A DNA stretch of 9,953 nucleotides from an uncultured Micrococcus sp. (GCA_946222435.1 CAMIOJ010000056.1:1-9953), one strand, 5' to 3'; shown: positions 1 through 6,257, counted from the first letter of the stretch. Numbers and translations are program-made. The notes: a model not told the origin generated them from the sequence alone.

Positions 1-1
1 C

Positions 2-637
2 AGCTTCCTGCTCCTGCTGCAGGAGGACGGACGCCCCGAGGCGCTGGGGCAGTACACCGGGTACGGCCTGGCGGGGGCGATGCTCGCCGACCTCGCCGCC
101 GCCGGACGCGTGGACGTCGCGGACGAGGGACACCTCATCCGGGTCAAGGACGTCACGCCCACCGGGGACCGCCTGCTGGACGAGGGCCTGGCCCGCTTCC
201 TCGGGCACGACGGCAAGCGGGTGTCCATCGCCCTGACCACGATCGGCCGCCGGCTCGAGCACACCGTGGGCGAGTACCTCGCCGAGCGCGGTGTGGTGCA
301 GGTGCAGGAGGGCGGCTGGCTCGGACTCAAGCCCCGCCGCTACCCGGAGGCGGACGGCTCCATGGAGGCGGAGCTGCGCGAGGGCCTCGTGGAGGTCCTG
401 CGCGGAGCCGAGCCCACCCTGCAGCAGCATGCGATGCTCGGACTCGTCAGCGCGCTCGAGATCCCCACCGCCGTCTTCGACCGGAGGGACACCGGCCTGA
501 GCAGCCGTGAGCTCAAGGCCAGGGCGGCCGAGGTGCGCGAGACCGCCGGACCGGCGGTCGACGGTGTCGCCCGGGCCGTGCGCTCGATGCATGCCGCCGT
601 CATGACCGGTGCCCTCTCGGCCAACACCGGCGACTGA
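2..637 (+). CDS. GPP34/GOLPH3-like protein (5' end outside window)
   Basis: The reading frame is open from base 2 to the TGA at 635-637, giving 211 visible residues. It begins SFLLLLQEDGRPEALGQYTG and continues YGLAGAMLADLAAAGRV, the N-terminal signature of the GPP34 (Golgi phosphoprotein 3, GOLPH3/Vps74) domain. Bacterial members usually run to about 215-235 residues and open with a short stretch before LLLL, so only some 5-15 codons are probably missing to the left; the internal ATG at 80 is not the start. In eukaryotes the family binds phosphatidylinositol-4-phosphate and membrane proteins. The bacterial proteins are widespread in actinobacteria but their role is not established, so I assign none. 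There is no signal peptide or membrane segment in the visible part. The C-terminus is Ala-rich and helical. The family call is confident; the function is unknown. Confidence 0.85.
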   Translation, partial: SFLLLLQEDGRPEALGQYTGYGLAGAMLADLAAAGRVDVADEGHLIRVKDVTPTGDRLLDEGLARFLGHDGKRVSIALTTIGRRLEHTVGEYLAERGVVQVQEGGWLGLKPRRYPEADGSMEAELREGLVEVLRGAEPTLQQHAMLGLVSALEIPTAVFDRRDTGLSSRELKARAAEVRETAGPAVDGVARAVRSMHAAVMTGALSANTGD

Positions 638-754
638 CGGGGCGAGGCGCCGTCTCCGTCCCACCGGTGACCGAGGCGTGGGAAATCCTCTCGGCAGGGT
701 AGGCGCCCCCGGGCTCCGCAGTAGCGATGTCGCACATCGTTCTACAATCGTTGA
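638..754. other. Intergenic stretch before the YCII remnant
   Basis: This is the non-coding half of a 335-base gap between the GPP34-like gene and yjdM. The stretch before 720 is GC-rich and shows no recognisable gene or clear terminator. From about 720 to 756 it becomes markedly more AT-rich and contains the inverted repeat and direct repeat listed separately. A -10-like TACAAT lies at 743-748, but no good -35 sits 16-19 bases upstream, so a promoter is not called. The rest of the gap (755-895) is the YCII remnant and 896-972 is the upstream region of yjdM. Confidence 0.5.
721..745. repeat. Imperfect inverted repeat in AT-rich spacer
   Basis: The left arm is GTAG followed by CGATGT (721-730). 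After a CGC loop (731-733) the right arm is ACATCG, two unpaired T, then CTAC (734-745). This makes a 10-bp stem with a 2-base bulge and a 3-base loop. The core CGATGT-CGC-ACATCG is a perfect odd-centred palindrome, which would suit a dimeric repressor. An 11-base-spaced direct repeat ATCGTT (736-741 and 747-752) overlaps its right side. It could be an operator, a weak terminator of the upstream gene, or the scar of the rearrangement that truncated the YCII gene. The geometry is seen directly; the role is inferred. Confidence 0.45.
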
Positions 755-895
755 TCCGGCCCCTACCTGCCGGGCCGTGAGCAGCTCGGCGGGTTCTGGA
801 TCATCGAGGCGGACGACGACGCCGCCGAGGCCGTGGCGGAGGCCGCCTCCCGGGTGGTCCGCGGCGCCGTCGAGGCCCGCCCCTTCGCCGGCTGA
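755..895 (+). pseudogene. C-terminal remnant of a YCII/DGPF-domain protein
   Basis: Between an in-frame TGA at 752-754 and the TGA at 893-895, this frame encodes SGPYLPGREQLGGFWIIE followed by an Ala/Glu-rich helix and a final VEARPFAG. That is the C-terminal half of the YCII-related (DGPF) domain, whose usual pattern is DGPF-x-KExLGGFWIIEA with an end like VEVRPF. The DGP motif appears here as SGP exactly at the point where homology begins. No ATG, GTG or TTG start lies in frame before the conserved block, and the N-terminal beta strand of the family is not visible in any frame upstream. About 46 residues remain of a domain of roughly 95-120. I read it as a gene truncated by a rearrangement near base 755. 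Confidence 0.65.
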
Positions 896-914
896 CGCGT
901 CCTGCGAATACGCT
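884..914 (+). promoter_or_regulatory. Possible promoter of yjdM
   Basis: TACGCT at 909-914 fits the TANNNT pattern of an actinobacterial -10 box. TTCGCC at 884-889 is a weak -35 with a long 19-base spacer. The expected leader would be about 50 bases and ends in a good ribosome-binding site. It overlaps the end of the YCII remnant. Support is weak because the -35 is poor and such hexamers arise by chance. Confidence 0.3.
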
Positions 915-972
915 GGGGCCGACCCACCGCGCGTGCCCCCGCCGGCACGCCGTCCCCACGAGGAGACCCGTC

Positions 973-1329
973 ATGGCCGACCGGCTGCCGCCCTGCCCCT
1001 CCTGCTCCGAGGACTTCGCCGACGAGTCCGGCGCACTGCTGACCTGCCCCCTGTGCGGGCACGAGTGGTCCGCCGAGCAGGAGGAGGCGGACCAGACGGA
1101 GGCGGGTGCCGTCGTCGTGCGGGATGCCGTGGGGAACGAGCTGCACGACGGCGACGACGTCATGATCGCCAAGGACCTGAAGGTCAAGGGCGGCTCCACC
1201 GTGAAGGCGGGCACCACGGTCACGGGCATCCGGCTGCTCGAGTACCCGGTGGACGGGCACGACATCTCCGCCAAGGTCCCCGGCCAGGGCGCCATGTACC
1301 TGAAGTCCTCCGTGGTCAAGCGGGCCTGA
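973..1329 (+). CDS. yjdM: YjdM/PhnA-like zinc-ribbon protein
   Basis: This 118-residue protein matches the YjdM family (formerly PhnA, 'alkylphosphonate uptake' protein) along its whole length. The N-terminal zinc ribbon has Cys pairs at 8/11 and 25/28 in CPSC and CPLCGHEW. The C-terminal PhnA domain carries the hallmark blocks DAVGNELHDGDDVMIAKDLK, VKGGSTVKAGT and GAMYLKSSVVKR. The start at 973 is supported by an AGGAG ribosome-binding site about nine bases upstream and by the usual family N-terminus. The protein is cytosolic. The old phosphonoacetate hydrolase annotation belongs to an unrelated PhnA enzyme, and no phosphonate (phn) genes are nearby, so the true role is unclear. The next gene starts 47 bases after the stop and probably shares its transcript. 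Confidence 0.93.
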   Translation: MADRLPPCPSCSEDFADESGALLTCPLCGHEWSAEQEEADQTEAGAVVVRDAVGNELHDGDDVMIAKDLKVKGGSTVKAGTTVTGIRLLEYPVDGHDISAKVPGQGAMYLKSSVVKRA

Positions 1330-1376
1330 CCGCCCCACCGATTCGTCGACGACACCGCACCGGGAGGGCGGGAACC

Positions 1377-1988
1377 ATGCAGAGACGAGACCTGAACGAC
1401 CTGCAGACCGAGCTGCGCGCCCGCGCGGTGGTGGAGGCCGGCGCGCGTCCGCCCCGGACGCACATCGTGCAGCTGGTGTTCCTGCTGCTGTGGCCGGTGC
1501 CGATGGTCGGAGGCGCGATGCTGCTGGTCCTCTTCCGGGACCAGCCGACCGTGGCCGTCACCGGCGTCGCGCTGCTCGCCGCCGGTCTCCTCCTGCTCGC
1601 CGTTGCCCTGCTCCTGCGCCGCCGCGCCCTGAACACGCCGTGGCACATGTGGCGGCTGGACGCCGCGGGGCTGAGCATCGCCGGCGTGGGACCGCTGCCG
1701 TGGTCCCACGTCGGCCCCGTCGAGCGCCGCATGGTGCCCGCCGCCTACTCGGACGGGCACGAGCGGGCCTGGGTCCTGCCGCTCACCGGACCCGGCATCG
1801 CCTGGGTCGAGGGGCTCGACGACGGCGCCCGCCGGCTCTTCCAGCCCGCCTTCCGGCGTGGCCTGTTCCGCAGGCCGATCGTCTTCCGCGCCGCGCCGTT
1901 CGAGCACGTGCGCCTGGTGCCGATGCAGGGAGTGGACTTCGACGACTGGTGCGCGGTGGTGGAGGAGGCGCGGCAGCGGTTCGCTTGA
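1377..1988 (+). CDS. Two-helix membrane protein, possible PH-like C-terminal domain
   Basis: This 203-residue protein starts at ATG 1377, with GGAGG at 1363-1367 as ribosome-binding site. The frame is open further upstream, but that part has no coding signature and overlaps yjdM. The charged N-terminus (MQRRDLNDL, about 28 residues) precedes two hydrophobic helices at about 29-53 and 57-80, the second ending in a basic LLLRRRAL stop-transfer. The rest looks soluble and beta-rich. WRLDAAGLSIAG followed by LPWSHVGPVERR resembles the first strands of bacterial PH-like domains anchored by an N-terminal helical hairpin. By positive charge, the C-terminal domain should face the cytosol. I do not recognise a named family, and the PH-like reading is an inference from a few residues. 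Confidence 0.75.
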   Translation: MQRRDLNDLQTELRARAVVEAGARPPRTHIVQLVFLLLWPVPMVGGAMLLVLFRDQPTVAVTGVALLAAGLLLLAVALLLRRRALNTPWHMWRLDAAGLSIAGVGPLPWSHVGPVERRMVPAAYSDGHERAWVLPLTGPGIAWVEGLDDGARRLFQPAFRRGLFRRPIVFRAAPFEHVRLVPMQGVDFDDWCAVVEEARQRFA

Positions 1989-2012
1989 GCACCGGGGACG
2001 GGCGGCCCGCCG

Positions 2013-2042
2013 TTGCCCGCGGGACGCCCTGCCTCCTAGCCT
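2013..2042 (+). promoter_or_regulatory. Promoter of the small acidic protein gene
   Basis: TTGCCC at 2013-2018 and TAGCCT at 2037-2042 are separated by 18 bases, a good match to actinobacterial housekeeping promoters. The predicted start near 2049 would give a leader of about 44 bases that contains a GAGAGGAG ribosome-binding site. It separates the downstream gene from the preceding membrane-protein gene. Confidence 0.55.
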
Positions 2043-2092
2043 GGTCCGCACGCAGGGGCGGACAGTCGCCGCCCGGCGGAGAGGAGCACCCC

Positions 2093-2380
2093 ATGGCAGA
2101 GCAGCACGGCGACCCGCAGGACCGCACCCGGGGTCCGGAGGACGAGGCCGAGACCGGCGCGGCGGAGGACGTGGCGGCCCAGGGGAACGACCAGCGCTCC
2201 GGCGAGCCGTCCCGGTCCGACGCGCGCACCCAGGAGGCCGCACACCGGCAGGACCTCGCCGACCTCGCGGAGTCCGAGGCCGTCGGGAACGAGTCGGCCG
2301 CCGCCGTCGGCTCAGGCGTCCAGGAGCCGGGGGCCGGGGACCTGGACACGGGCCAGGACGAGGCGCCGCGCGGCTTCTGA
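2093..2380 (+). CDS. Small acidic, probably disordered protein
   Basis: This encodes 95 residues from ATG 2093, preceded by GGAGAGGAG with about seven bases spacing, to the TGA at 2378-2380. The protein is rich in Glu, Asp, Gln, Gly and Ala (for example EDEAETGAAEDVAAQGNDQ), has no hydrophobic core, no Cys, and no membrane or signal segment. It should be mostly unstructured apart from a possible short helix around TQEAAHRQDLADLAESEAV. A dedicated promoter and a good ribosome-binding site argue that it is a real gene and not a chance frame. I recognise no family. Low-complexity acidic proteins like this occur in actinobacteria as uncharacterised, sometimes stress-related proteins, but nothing here shows a function. 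Confidence 0.65.
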   Translation: MAEQHGDPQDRTRGPEDEAETGAAEDVAAQGNDQRSGEPSRSDARTQEAAHRQDLADLAESEAVGNESAAAVGSGVQEPGAGDLDTGQDEAPRGF

Positions 2381-2422
2381 GCAGGCCGGGACGCCGCGTG
2401 GACGCCCGGGCGGGCCACCGGA

Positions 2423-2434
2423 CAGGATGACCGC
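2423..2434 (+). promoter_or_regulatory. Start region of elaA: weak SD or leaderless -10
   Basis: CAGGAT at 2423-2428 ends six bases before the ATG of elaA. It can be read as a -10 box giving a leaderless transcript, or its AGGA as a Shine-Dalgarno with seven bases spacing. The sequence alone does not decide between them; no clear -35 was found. Confidence 0.3.
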
Positions 2435-2875
2435 ATGACACCGCGCATCCACGCCTCCGACTTCGCCGGACTCGACCCCCGGACTGCCTACCTGCTGTGG
2501 CAGCTGCGCAGCGACGTGTTCGTGGTGGAGCAGGACTGCCCCTACCTGGACCTGGACGGGCGGGACCTGGAGCCGGAGACGGTGCAGCTGTGGGTCGAGG
2601 AGGACGGCGCGCCGGTCGCGTGCCTGCGGATCCTCGAGGACGGCGACGTCGCCCGGATCGGCCGCGTGGTGGTCCACCCGGGCCGCCGTGGCCGGGGCCT
2701 GGCGGCGGCGCTGCTGGAGGCGGCGCTCCGGCGCATCGGCGACCGGCCGTCCGTGCTGGACGCCCAGGCCCACCTGAGCCGCTGGTACGCCCGCTTCGGC
2801 TACCGGAGGGTGGGCGACGACTTCCTCGAGGACGGCATCCTCCACACCCCCATGTGCCGTGGGTCCATCGACTGA
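2435..2875 (+). CDS. elaA: ElaA-type GNAT family N-acetyltransferase
   Basis: This 146-residue protein follows Escherichia coli ElaA throughout. Residues 22-41 carry the family-specific block LRSDVFVVEQDCPYLDLDG, and RIGRVVVHPGRRGRGLA (about 74-90) contains strand beta4 and the acetyl-CoA pyrophosphate loop R-x-x-G-x-A. Then come LDAQAHLSRWYARFGY and EDGILHTPM, both typical of ElaA. Family members transfer an acetyl group from acetyl-CoA to an amine; the natural acceptor of ElaA is not known. It is cytosolic and of full family length, with no missing motif. The start at 2435 gives the expected N-terminus. It stands alone, 54 bases after the acidic-protein gene and followed by two hairpins. 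Confidence 0.93.
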   Translation: MTPRIHASDFAGLDPRTAYLLWQLRSDVFVVEQDCPYLDLDGRDLEPETVQLWVEEDGAPVACLRILEDGDVARIGRVVVHPGRRGRGLAAALLEAALRRIGDRPSVLDAQAHLSRWYARFGYRRVGDDFLEDGILHTPMCRGSID

Positions 2876-2890
2876 GACGGGGGTTCTCAG
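2872..2890 (+). terminator. Small hairpin at the elaA stop codon
   Basis: CTGAGA (2872-2877, including the TGA stop) and TCTCAG (2885-2890) form a perfect 6-bp stem with a 7-base loop. No T-run follows. It could be a weak terminator element or chance. Confidence 0.3.
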
Positions 2891-2895
2891 GCAGG

Positions 2896-2913
2896 TCACG
2901 GCCCGGTCACAAT
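2896..2913 (+). promoter_or_regulatory. OmpR/PhoP-like direct repeat upstream of the lipoprotein gene
   Basis: TCACGGC (2896-2902), a 4-base spacer, then TCACAAT (2907-2913). The larger repeat GGTCAC occurs at 2894-2899 and 2905-2910, an exact 11-base period. OmpR-family response regulators bind such helical-turn direct repeats, and the Mycobacterium PhoP site is TCACAGC-N4-TCACAGC. The repeat sits about 25 bases upstream of the proposed -35 box (2937) of the lipoprotein promoter, a usual activator position. The pattern is seen directly; identity of the regulator is inferred. Confidence 0.4.
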
Positions 2914-2927
2914 ATGCTGTGCCGGGC
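2901..2927 (+). terminator. Hairpin downstream of elaA
   Basis: GCCCGG (2901-2906), a bulged T, CACA (2908-2911), a six-base ATATGC loop (2912-2917), then TGTG and CCGGGC (2918-2927) form a 10-bp stem with one bulge. It lies 26 bases after the elaA stop and could end that transcript, although there is no T-run. It overlaps the direct repeat listed above, so the two readings compete. Confidence 0.45.
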
Positions 2928-2936
2928 CGGTCGCCC

Positions 2937-2967
2937 TGGACCCCTGGGGCGGTCGCCTCGCTAAGGT
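2937..2967 (+). promoter_or_regulatory. Promoter of the lipoprotein gene
   Basis: TAAGGT at 2962-2967 is a good actinobacterial -10 box. TGGACC at 2937-2942 matches four of six -35 bases, with a long 19-base spacer. The predicted start near 2974 gives a leader of about 70 bases ending in a strong GAGGGGAAGGA ribosome-binding site. The sub-optimal -35 with a direct repeat just upstream suits activator-dependent transcription. Confidence 0.5.
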
Positions 2968-3044
2968 GGTCGAGACTGGGGTCCGCCGCCTGTGCGGCCC
3001 CGTTCCGATCACGAGACGGCCCGATTGAGGGGAAGGACCGAGAG

Positions 3045-4316
3045 ATGACGAAGTTCGAGATGACCACTGCCGAGGAGCAGACCGGGCGTCGCCACGGTGC
3101 CAAGGCCTGGGCGGCCCTGGGCGTGGCCGCGCTGATGTTCACCGCCGCGTGCAGCGACGGTGGTGGCGAGGGCGCCGGCGGCTCCGAGGGCGAGAACGGC
3201 GGCCAGAAGGTCGAGGAGAAGGTCGAGGAGAAGACCGAGGATCCCAAGGAGACCCTCCGCGAGGCCCTCAAGGACCAGGAGACCTGGAAGGAGCAGAAGG
3301 CCACCTTCTCCGTGGAGGCCTCCGAGGAGCAGCTCCAGGAGATCGTGGACGCCATGGCCGGGGGCGGCGAGATGACCGAGGCCGACCGTAAGTCCGCGGA
3401 GGAGGCCATGGACCTCGTCAAGGACATGGCCCTGACCCTGGAGGCGCGCTCCACCACGGACACCGCCCTCGCGGACATGAAGGACCTCAGCGGTGCGGAC
3501 TGGTCCTTCACCGCCGAGATGGGCGAGGGTCGTGCCGTCCAGATGATGGAGGTCGGCGAGTCCGAGTATTTCCTCCGCGCGGACGTCATGGAGATCATGC
3601 GCAGCATGGGCCCGGACGGCGAGTCCACCGCGGACGAGCTCAAGGCCCAGTTCGCCGACGCCCCCGAGGAGTACCAGTGGCTGGTCAAGGGCCTCGAGGG
3701 CTCGTGGCTGGCGCTGGACAAGAAGCTCGGCTCGGAGTTCGACAAGGCCGTGGCCGAAGAGGTCGAGCGCATGGAGGACGAGGCGGGCGACCAGAAGCCC
3801 GCCGACTTCGCCCTCGAGTACGCGGACGTGGAGAAGACCGGGGACACCACCTATGAGGCGAACATCCGCCTCAAGGAGATGCTCGAGGAGAACCCGGAGC
3901 TCATGGAGACCGAGACCTCCGGCACGGGCGGCGCCTCCGCCTCCTCTTCCGCCTCCCCGTCCGCCGGCGGCGGCCAGGAGGACATGGACGAGGCCCTGGA
4001 GATGATGAACGACGAGCCGTTCCCTATCACCTACACGATCGAGGACGGCAAGGTCACCGCCATGGAGATGGACGTCATGGACATCCTGGAGGTCATCGAC
4101 CCGCCGAAGGACGCCAAGCCGGAGGAGGTCGAGACCTTCGAGAAGGCGCGTGAGACCGAGCTTCCCGTGAAGTCCACCATGTCCGACGAGGCCGACACCC
4201 TCGAGGTCCCGAAGGACGCCGTGCAGGTCACCGAGGAGGACATGAACGCCGTGTTCGGCGGCATGTCCGGCTCCACCGGCTCCGGCTCCACCGGCTCCGG
4301 GGGCTCCGACTTCTGA
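3045..4316 (+). CDS. Acidic secreted lipoprotein, unknown function
   Basis: This 423-residue protein starts at ATG 3045, eight or nine bases after GGGGAAGGA. The N-terminus has a charged n-region up to K20, a hydrophobic segment AWAALGVAALMF and a lipobox-like TAAC with Cys36, so it should be exported, lipid-modified and anchored outside the cytoplasmic membrane. A Gly/Glu-rich linker with a tandem VEEK repeat follows. The body (about 80-290) is strongly acidic, with short beta-like blocks such as DWSFTAEMGEGRAVQMMEV and WLVKGLEGSWLALDKKLG. This layout recalls LppX/LprG-type lipoproteins, but I cannot confirm that. A Ser/Ala/Gly-rich linker (about 293-311) leads to a second beta-like part, PFPITYTIEDGKVTAMEMDV. 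The end is a GSTGSGSTGSGGSDF tail. The gene stands alone and ends at a strong bidirectional terminator. The lipoprotein call is firm; the function is not known. Confidence 0.85.
   Translation: MTKFEMTTAEEQTGRRHGAKAWAALGVAALMFTAACSDGGGEGAGGSEGENGGQKVEEKVEEKTEDPKETLREALKDQETWKEQKATFSVEASEEQLQEIVDAMAGGGEMTEADRKSAEEAMDLVKDMALTLEARSTTDTALADMKDLSGADWSFTAEMGEGRAVQMMEVGESEYFLRADVMEIMRSMGPDGESTADELKAQFADAPEEYQWLVKGLEGSWLALDKKLGSEFDKAVAEEVERMEDEAGDQKPADFALEYADVEKTGDTTYEANIRLKEMLEENPELMETETSGTGGASASSSASPSAGGGQEDMDEALEMMNDEPFPITYTIEDGKVTAMEMDVMDILEVIDPPKDAKPEEVETFEKARETELPVKSTMSDEADTLEVPKDAVQVTEEDMNAVFGGMSGSTGSGSTGSGGSDF
4266..4300 (+). repeat. 15-bp tandem repeat at the lipoprotein 3' end
   Basis: TCCGGCTCCACCGGC occurs at 4266-4280 and again, without change, at 4281-4295, followed by a partial third copy. 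It encodes the SGSTG units of the flexible C-terminal tail. An exact in-frame repeat like this could change copy number between strains. Confidence 0.8.
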
Positions 4317-4373
4317 TCGGCTGACGCACAGACGCTCCGCGACCGTCCCTGAGGCGGATGCGGACCGTGAGGA

Positions 4374-4407
4374 CGACGGCCCGGGACCTTCTGGTCCCGG
4401 GCCGTCG
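4374..4407. terminator. Bidirectional terminator hairpin between convergent genes
   Basis: A perfect 15-bp stem (4374-4388 with 4393-4407; arm CGACGGCCCGGGACC) closes a TTCT tetraloop. It lies 57 bases after the lipoprotein stop and 69 bases beyond the polymerase stop on the other strand, so it can serve both converging transcripts. There is no T-run on either side, which is common for hairpin terminators in high-GC actinobacteria. Confidence 0.85.
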
Positions 4408-4476
4408 GCGTCCCCGCACCCGTCCGCTCGGACGCAGGCCGACCGCCGGGTCTCGCGCAGCGGAGTCCGGGGCCGG

Positions 4477-6231
4477 CTACTTCGCCTCGGCGTAGGACCG
4501 CACCGCGGCCACGGTGAGCGGGAAGGTCACCGGAGCGCCGGGGAAGAGGAGACGGCCGGCGGCCTCGGCCGCCTCCGCCACCACCTCCCCGACGGCGGCG
4601 GCCTCCTCCGCAGGGCCGTGCAGCACCACCTCGTCGTGAACGAAGAACACCAGGTCGGTCCCCGGGGCCTTCTGGTGCAGTCGCCGTCGGATCTCGCCCA
4701 TCCAGCACAGCGCCCACTCCGCGGCGGTGCCCTGCACCACGAAGTTGCGGGTGAAGCGTCCCGCGGTGCGCCGCATGCTCCGGGCGCGGGACTCGGCGGC
4801 CTGGGTCTGCCGGTCTGCCACGGTGTCCAGCCAGTCCTGCTCCGGCGGCGGAGACCAGCGGCCGAGCCAGGTGCACACCTGGCCCCCGGACTCGCCGACC
4901 GCAGCGGCCCGTTCGAGCAGGCCGATCGCCTGCGGGTACAGGCGGCGCAGGTGGGGGAGCAGGGCCGCGGAGTCCCCGGTGGTGGAACCGTACATGGCGC
5001 CCAGCAACGCGACCTTCGCACGGGAGCGGTCGTCCAGGGCGGTGCCCCGCGAGCGGCCCTGCTCCGCGACCTCGCGGTACAGGTCCGGGGTGGTGCCGGC
5101 CAGGGCCAGCGCCGCGTCCCCGGACATCGCCGCCAGGATCCGGGGTTCCACCTGGGAGGCGTCCGCCACCGTCAGCACGTGGCCGGGGTCGGCCCGCACT
5201 GCATCCCGCACCACGGCCGGCACCTGCATGGCACCGCCGCCGTGGGCGGCCCAGCGGCCGGTCACCACGCCGCCCACCAGGTAGCGGGGTCGGAACCGTC
5301 CGTCCCGCACCCAGGTGTCCAGCCAGTGCCAGCCGTTCGCCGTGTGCAGCCGCGAACGCGCCTTGTAGTCCAGCAGCGCGGCGAGCATCCTCGCCCGGTC
5401 CTGCCTGAGCGCCCCGCCGGAGTCGATCCAGTGCTTGAGGTCCCACTGCCGGGTGGAGTCCACTGTCACGCCGGCCGTCTGCAGCGCCCGCAGCAGCGCG
5501 GGTGGCGAGTCCGGGTTCAGCCCCGGGGACCCCAGGTCCTGGGCCACCTGCTCGGCGAGCTCCTGCAGGCGTGCCGGACGCTCTCCCTCGGCCGGGCGTG
5601 GGCCGAGGGCCTCGGTGAGCAGGGCGTCATGCACCGCGGCGTCCCAGGGGAGGCCCGCCGCATGCATCTCCTCGGCGATCAGAGCGCCCTGGGACTCCGC
5701 CGTCACCAGCATCCAGAGCCGCTCCGGGCGGGCCGAGCCGCCGATGGCCGCCCGCTGGGCGCGGGCCTCCGCCACGAGGGTCGGTGCGTCCAGGACGCCC
5801 TGGGCCGGTGCGTCCGAGAGGTCGAAGAACGCATCCTGCTCGGGCCCGCGGCGCACCGGCATCGCGAGCGGGTCCTCCGGGACGTGCACGGGGATCGAGC
5901 CGACCGGCGTGTAGGCGAGGCCGGCACCGGCGGCGGTGGCCGCCGTCGTGAGGATGCGCTGGGACAGGGACAGGTCCCAGGCCCGCCGCACGCGGACCCC
6001 CTCGGCGAGCCATGCCGCGTACTCCGGGGAGACGGAGGACAGGACCCAGCGGACGTCCCCGGCCGGCAGGCCGAGGTGGGCAGGCAGGTCCCGCACGAGG
6101 CCGGCCACGGCGTCGGCGGGGCACACGGCCAGGGGAGTGCCGTCGTCGCCGTCCACGTCCAGGGCCCACCAGGTGCCGGGGGCGCCGGCGGAGGCGGGTG
6201 CGGGGCCGAGGACGACGAGCATGCTCCTCAT
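4477..6231 (-). CDS. Family A DNA polymerase, 'bifunctional 3'-5' exonuclease/polymerase' type
   Basis: This 584-residue protein is related to the Klenow part of DNA polymerase I but lacks a 5' nuclease domain. Polymerase motifs are in order: TGRW (324-327), motif A DASQVEPR with Asp357 and Glu362, the O-helix RSRAKVALLGAMYG (402-415, with Arg402, Lys406 and Tyr414), QGTAAEW (500-506) and motif C VHDE with His532 and Asp533. All catalytic aspartates are therefore present. The position equal to E. coli Phe762 is Leu410. The N-terminal 180 residues occupy the exonuclease position, but only a weak WWALDVDGDDG resembles an Exo I motif, so proofreading is doubtful. Actinobacteria carry such a protein beside the true PolA; its role is presumably repair or gap filling. 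The start could be ATG 6231 or the ATG three codons later; neither has a clear ribosome-binding site. It lies 26 bases after the symporter gene and may share its transcript. Confidence 0.88.
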   Translation of the reverse strand: MRSMLVVLGPAPASAGAPGTWWALDVDGDDGTPLAVCPADAVAGLVRDLPAHLGLPAGDVRWVLSSVSPEYAAWLAEGVRVRRAWDLSLSQRILTTAATAAGAGLAYTPVGSIPVHVPEDPLAMPVRRGPEQDAFFDLSDAPAQGVLDAPTLVAEARAQRAAIGGSARPERLWMLVTAESQGALIAEEMHAAGLPWDAAVHDALLTEALGPRPAEGERPARLQELAEQVAQDLGSPGLNPDSPPALLRALQTAGVTVDSTRQWDLKHWIDSGGALRQDRARMLAALLDYKARSRLHTANGWHWLDTWVRDGRFRPRYLVGGVVTGRWAAHGGGAMQVPAVVRDAVRADPGHVLTVADASQVEPRILAAMSGDAALALAGTTPDLYREVAEQGRSRGTALDDRSRAKVALLGAMYGSTTGDSAALLPHLRRLYPQAIGLLERAAAVGESGGQVCTWLGRWSPPPEQDWLDTVADRQTQAAESRARSMRRTAGRFTRNFVVQGTAAEWALCWMGEIRRRLHQKAPGTDLVFFVHDEVVLHGPAEEAAAVGEVVAEAAEAAGRLLFPGAPVTFPLTVAAVRSYAEAK

Positions 6232-6257
6232 TCTGCCCCGGGCGGGCAGCGGTGCGG

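Noticed and set aside
1343..1352. TCGTCGACGA palindrome between yjdM and the membrane-protein gene
   Set aside because: A 10-base palindrome is expected by chance at this length and GC content; too short for a terminator.
609..1376. Long upstream extension of the membrane-protein frame ending at 1988
   Set aside because: It overlaps the YCII remnant and all of yjdM in another frame, has Arg/Pro-rich composition typical of antisense or shifted high-GC DNA, and the ATG at 1377 has a proper ribosome-binding site.
801..2441. 546-codon open frame on the minus strand
   Set aside because: It is an Arg/Pro-rich shadow antisense to yjdM, the membrane protein and the acidic protein; no domain or start signals.
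2312..3850. 512-codon open frame on the minus strand
   Set aside because: Ser/Ala-rich antisense of the acidic lipoprotein (Glu and Asp codons read backwards) and of elaA; no family resemblance.
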